DNA of 6,041 bases from positions 1 through 6,041 of the forward strand of contig JAOQAL010000271.1 in assembly GCA_025963615.1 (NCBI GenBank). The letters are read 5' to 3'. Made by a program: the position numbers and the translations under genes. The DNA comes from Chitinophagaceae bacterium (GTDB lineage: Bacteria; Bacteroidota; Bacteroidia; Chitinophagales; Chitinophagaceae). Within the stretch, counting starts at the first letter, position 1, and each line of letters begins with the position of its first letter. A model generated the notes under the pieces. The model had not been told where the DNA came from, did no database searches, and saw only the letters and a program-made list of their open reading frames with translations. Positions 4,898 to 6,041 of this stretch are shown here, piece by piece.

Positions 4898-5758
4898 ATG
4901 TCAAACCAATTGTACAACATCATGGTGCCCGTAGACTTCTCCGGTAAGAATAAATGGGCTATCGGGAAAGCCATGGAACTGGCTAATACTTTTCACTGCA
5001 ATATTCATTTTGTACATATTCACCATAAGCCGGTCATTCCGTTTATACCGGTTGATAAGACGGAATTCACTCCTTATGAATCCACGGCGGATTTACATGA
5101 ATGCAGGAAAAAATTAGAAGCCTTAAAATCTTCCTATAGCAACCAGCTTTGTGGGGATGGAAAAATTGAGATCAGTGTGTTGCAGGGAACGCCCAGGAAA
5201 ATGCTTCCCATGTACATTAAACAATACGAAATGGATCTTGTGGTGACGGGATTGTCGAAATTCAATCTGCTGCACCGGATTATTTCTTCTGTATCCATAA
5301 GCCGGCTGGTAAGAAAAACAAATATCCCGGTACTCGCGGTTCGGTCGAGTGGTTTAATCAGTCATTTCAAAAAAATCGTACTTCCGCTTTATAACGATAT
5401 TCCATTGCGGAGTATCAAAATGGCTACGATGCTGGGACGGCATTTTAAATCTACTGTTTACCTGGTGTCGCTGAGGCAGAATGAACCCGGTCAGGCAAAT
5501 ATTCTGAGTAATACACTCGAAGTAATTCAAAGCTTATCAACCATACCGGTGCAATCTATTTTCCTGGAAGGAAAAAATCTTGCCAAGAGCACCCTGGAAT
5601 TTTCAAAGAAGATAAATGCTGATCTTATTATGGTAAATCCCGTTAAGGAATTTCGCTTACCGGGTTTATGGAACAGGTTAACCAATAAGCTGCTCTCCTA
5701 TGGTTCTACCATTCCGGTAATTACTATGGAACAGAAACCCACGGACCCCAGTAACTAA
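4898..5758 (+). CDS. Universal stress protein, tandem UspA domains
   Basis: Cytosolic stress protein of 286 residues, the length typical of Bacteroidota two-domain UspA proteins. Domain 1 (about 5-149) starts with the family strand YNIMVPVDFS (6-15), has the FVHIHH strand (38-43), DLVVTGLSK (113-121) and closes with TNIPVLAVRSS (141-151). Domain 2 (about 157-277) starts with FKKIVLPLY and ends with STIPVITME. The nucleotide-binding pattern G-x2-G-x9-G-(S/T) is eroded in both halves: domain 1 keeps only Gly118 and has SSVS at 130-133 in place of the closing G-S, while domain 2 reads VNPVKEF in that region. ATP binding is therefore doubtful, and a regulatory or scaffold role is more likely. It lies 49 bp behind the synthase-phosphatase gene with no terminator between them, so co-transcription is plausible. 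No clear terminator follows. Confidence 0.9.
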   Translation: MSNQLYNIMVPVDFSGKNKWAIGKAMELANTFHCNIHFVHIHHKPVIPFIPVDKTEFTPYESTADLHECRKKLEALKSSYSNQLCGDGKIEISVLQGTPRKMLPMYIKQYEMDLVVTGLSKFNLLHRIISSVSISRLVRKTNIPVLAVRSSGLISHFKKIVLPLYNDIPLRSIKMATMLGRHFKSTVYLVSLRQNEPGQANILSNTLEVIQSLSTIPVQSIFLEGKNLAKSTLEFSKKINADLIMVNPVKEFRLPGLWNRLTNKLLSYGSTIPVITMEQKPTDPSN

Positions 5759-5774
5759 TCCTTTGAAACGGTGT

Positions 5775-6041
5775 GTTTCACGCAAAGGGCGCAAAGAAGC
5801 AAAGAACGCAAAGAGAGGTGAACTGTTATCAATCTCTGCTTTCTCAACATTATGCATGTGCCGATGCAGCAATTCTCCCTTGCTCTGTTTCACGCAAAGG
5901 GCGCAAAGAAGCAAAGTACGCAAAGAAAAGAGATGAACTTTTAAGAATCCATCTTTACTTTCTAAACATCTCTGCCGGATTATCTGGAATGTTTCACGCA
6001 AAGGCGCAAAGAAGCAAAGAAGCAAAGAACGCAAAGAGATG
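5775..6041. repeat. Nested tandem repeat: CGCAAAG arrays in 104-112-bp units
   Basis: Three arrays start with GTTTCACGCAAAG at 5775, 5887 and 5991, 112 and 104 bp apart, each continuing with GCGCAAAGAAGCAAAG and ACGCAAAGA words at 8-11-nt spacing. The first two are identical for about 30 nt. The spacers between arrays are also related: both begin GAACT, then share AATC, a CT-rich segment, ACAT and TGCCG in the same order. The whole 104-112-bp unit was therefore duplicated, and the third copy runs off the window edge. The long reverse reading frame here (5678-6034) is a by-product of the repeat. GAAAC-GGTGT-GTTTC (5765-5779) is a small hairpin at the array start. Confidence 0.85.

Noticed and set aside
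5678..6034. 118-residue reverse frame rich in Leu, Phe, Cys and Arg
   Set aside because: It is the reverse reading of the CGCAAAG repeat arrays (LCFFAPLRET-like words) and extends into the 3' end of the usp gene; such frames are common artefacts of this repeat.
5775..6041. CRISPR array
   Set aside because: The three similar segments consist of internal short repeats, and the spacers between them are related to one another instead of unique; spacing is 104-112 bp and no cas gene is near.

Overview
The window reads as a chromosomal segment of a Bacteroidota bacterium, most likely from the Chitinophagaceae or a nearby family. The reasons are the HtpG and ribosomal protein sequence types, mostly weak Shine-Dalgarno signals, TAnnTTTG-like promoter boxes, an RRM protein with a glycine-rich tail, and intergenic arrays of short AT-rich direct repeats. 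This placement rests on pattern recognition, not on a search.

Left part (1-1880): the N-terminal third of an HtpG (Hsp90) gene runs leftward out of the window. A 331-bp divergent intergenic region separates it from a compact rightward operon, rpsF-rpsR-rplI (bS6, bS18, bL9), which closes with a strong intrinsic terminator. The operon leader contains two abutting perfect hairpins, a plausible site for bS6:bS18 autoregulation.

Middle (1880-3471): a monocistronic gene encodes a small RNA-binding protein (one RRM plus a Gly/Tyr/Lys-rich tail) with a long 5' leader. A 10-nt segment of this leader is perfectly complementary to the start codon region. A clear terminator follows. Next comes about 840 bp without an intact gene. 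It holds the wreck of a YtcJ-like amidohydrolase lipoprotein gene: the signal peptide and N-terminus, then directly the C-terminus, with the catalytic middle gone and at least one nonsense codon. The remnant is bracketed on both sides by a degenerate 11-12-nt repeat built on CGCTAA.

Right part (3472-6041): a fused enzyme carries an N-terminal glucosyl-3-phosphoglycerate-synthase-like (GT81-like) glycosyltransferase domain and a C-terminal HAD phosphatase domain. This looks like a one-polypeptide synthase/phosphatase for a glucosylglycerate-type compatible solute. A tandem-domain universal stress protein follows 49 bp downstream. The two could form a small stress or osmoadaptation unit. The window ends in a nested repeat: CGCAAAG-type short repeats inside a diverged 104-112-bp tandem unit.

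The points most worth a second look are the synthase-phosphatase fusion with a histidine-free glycosyltransferase half, the start-codon-sequestering leader of the RRM gene, the decayed amidohydrolase between matching repeat islands, and the two-hairpin rpsF leader.
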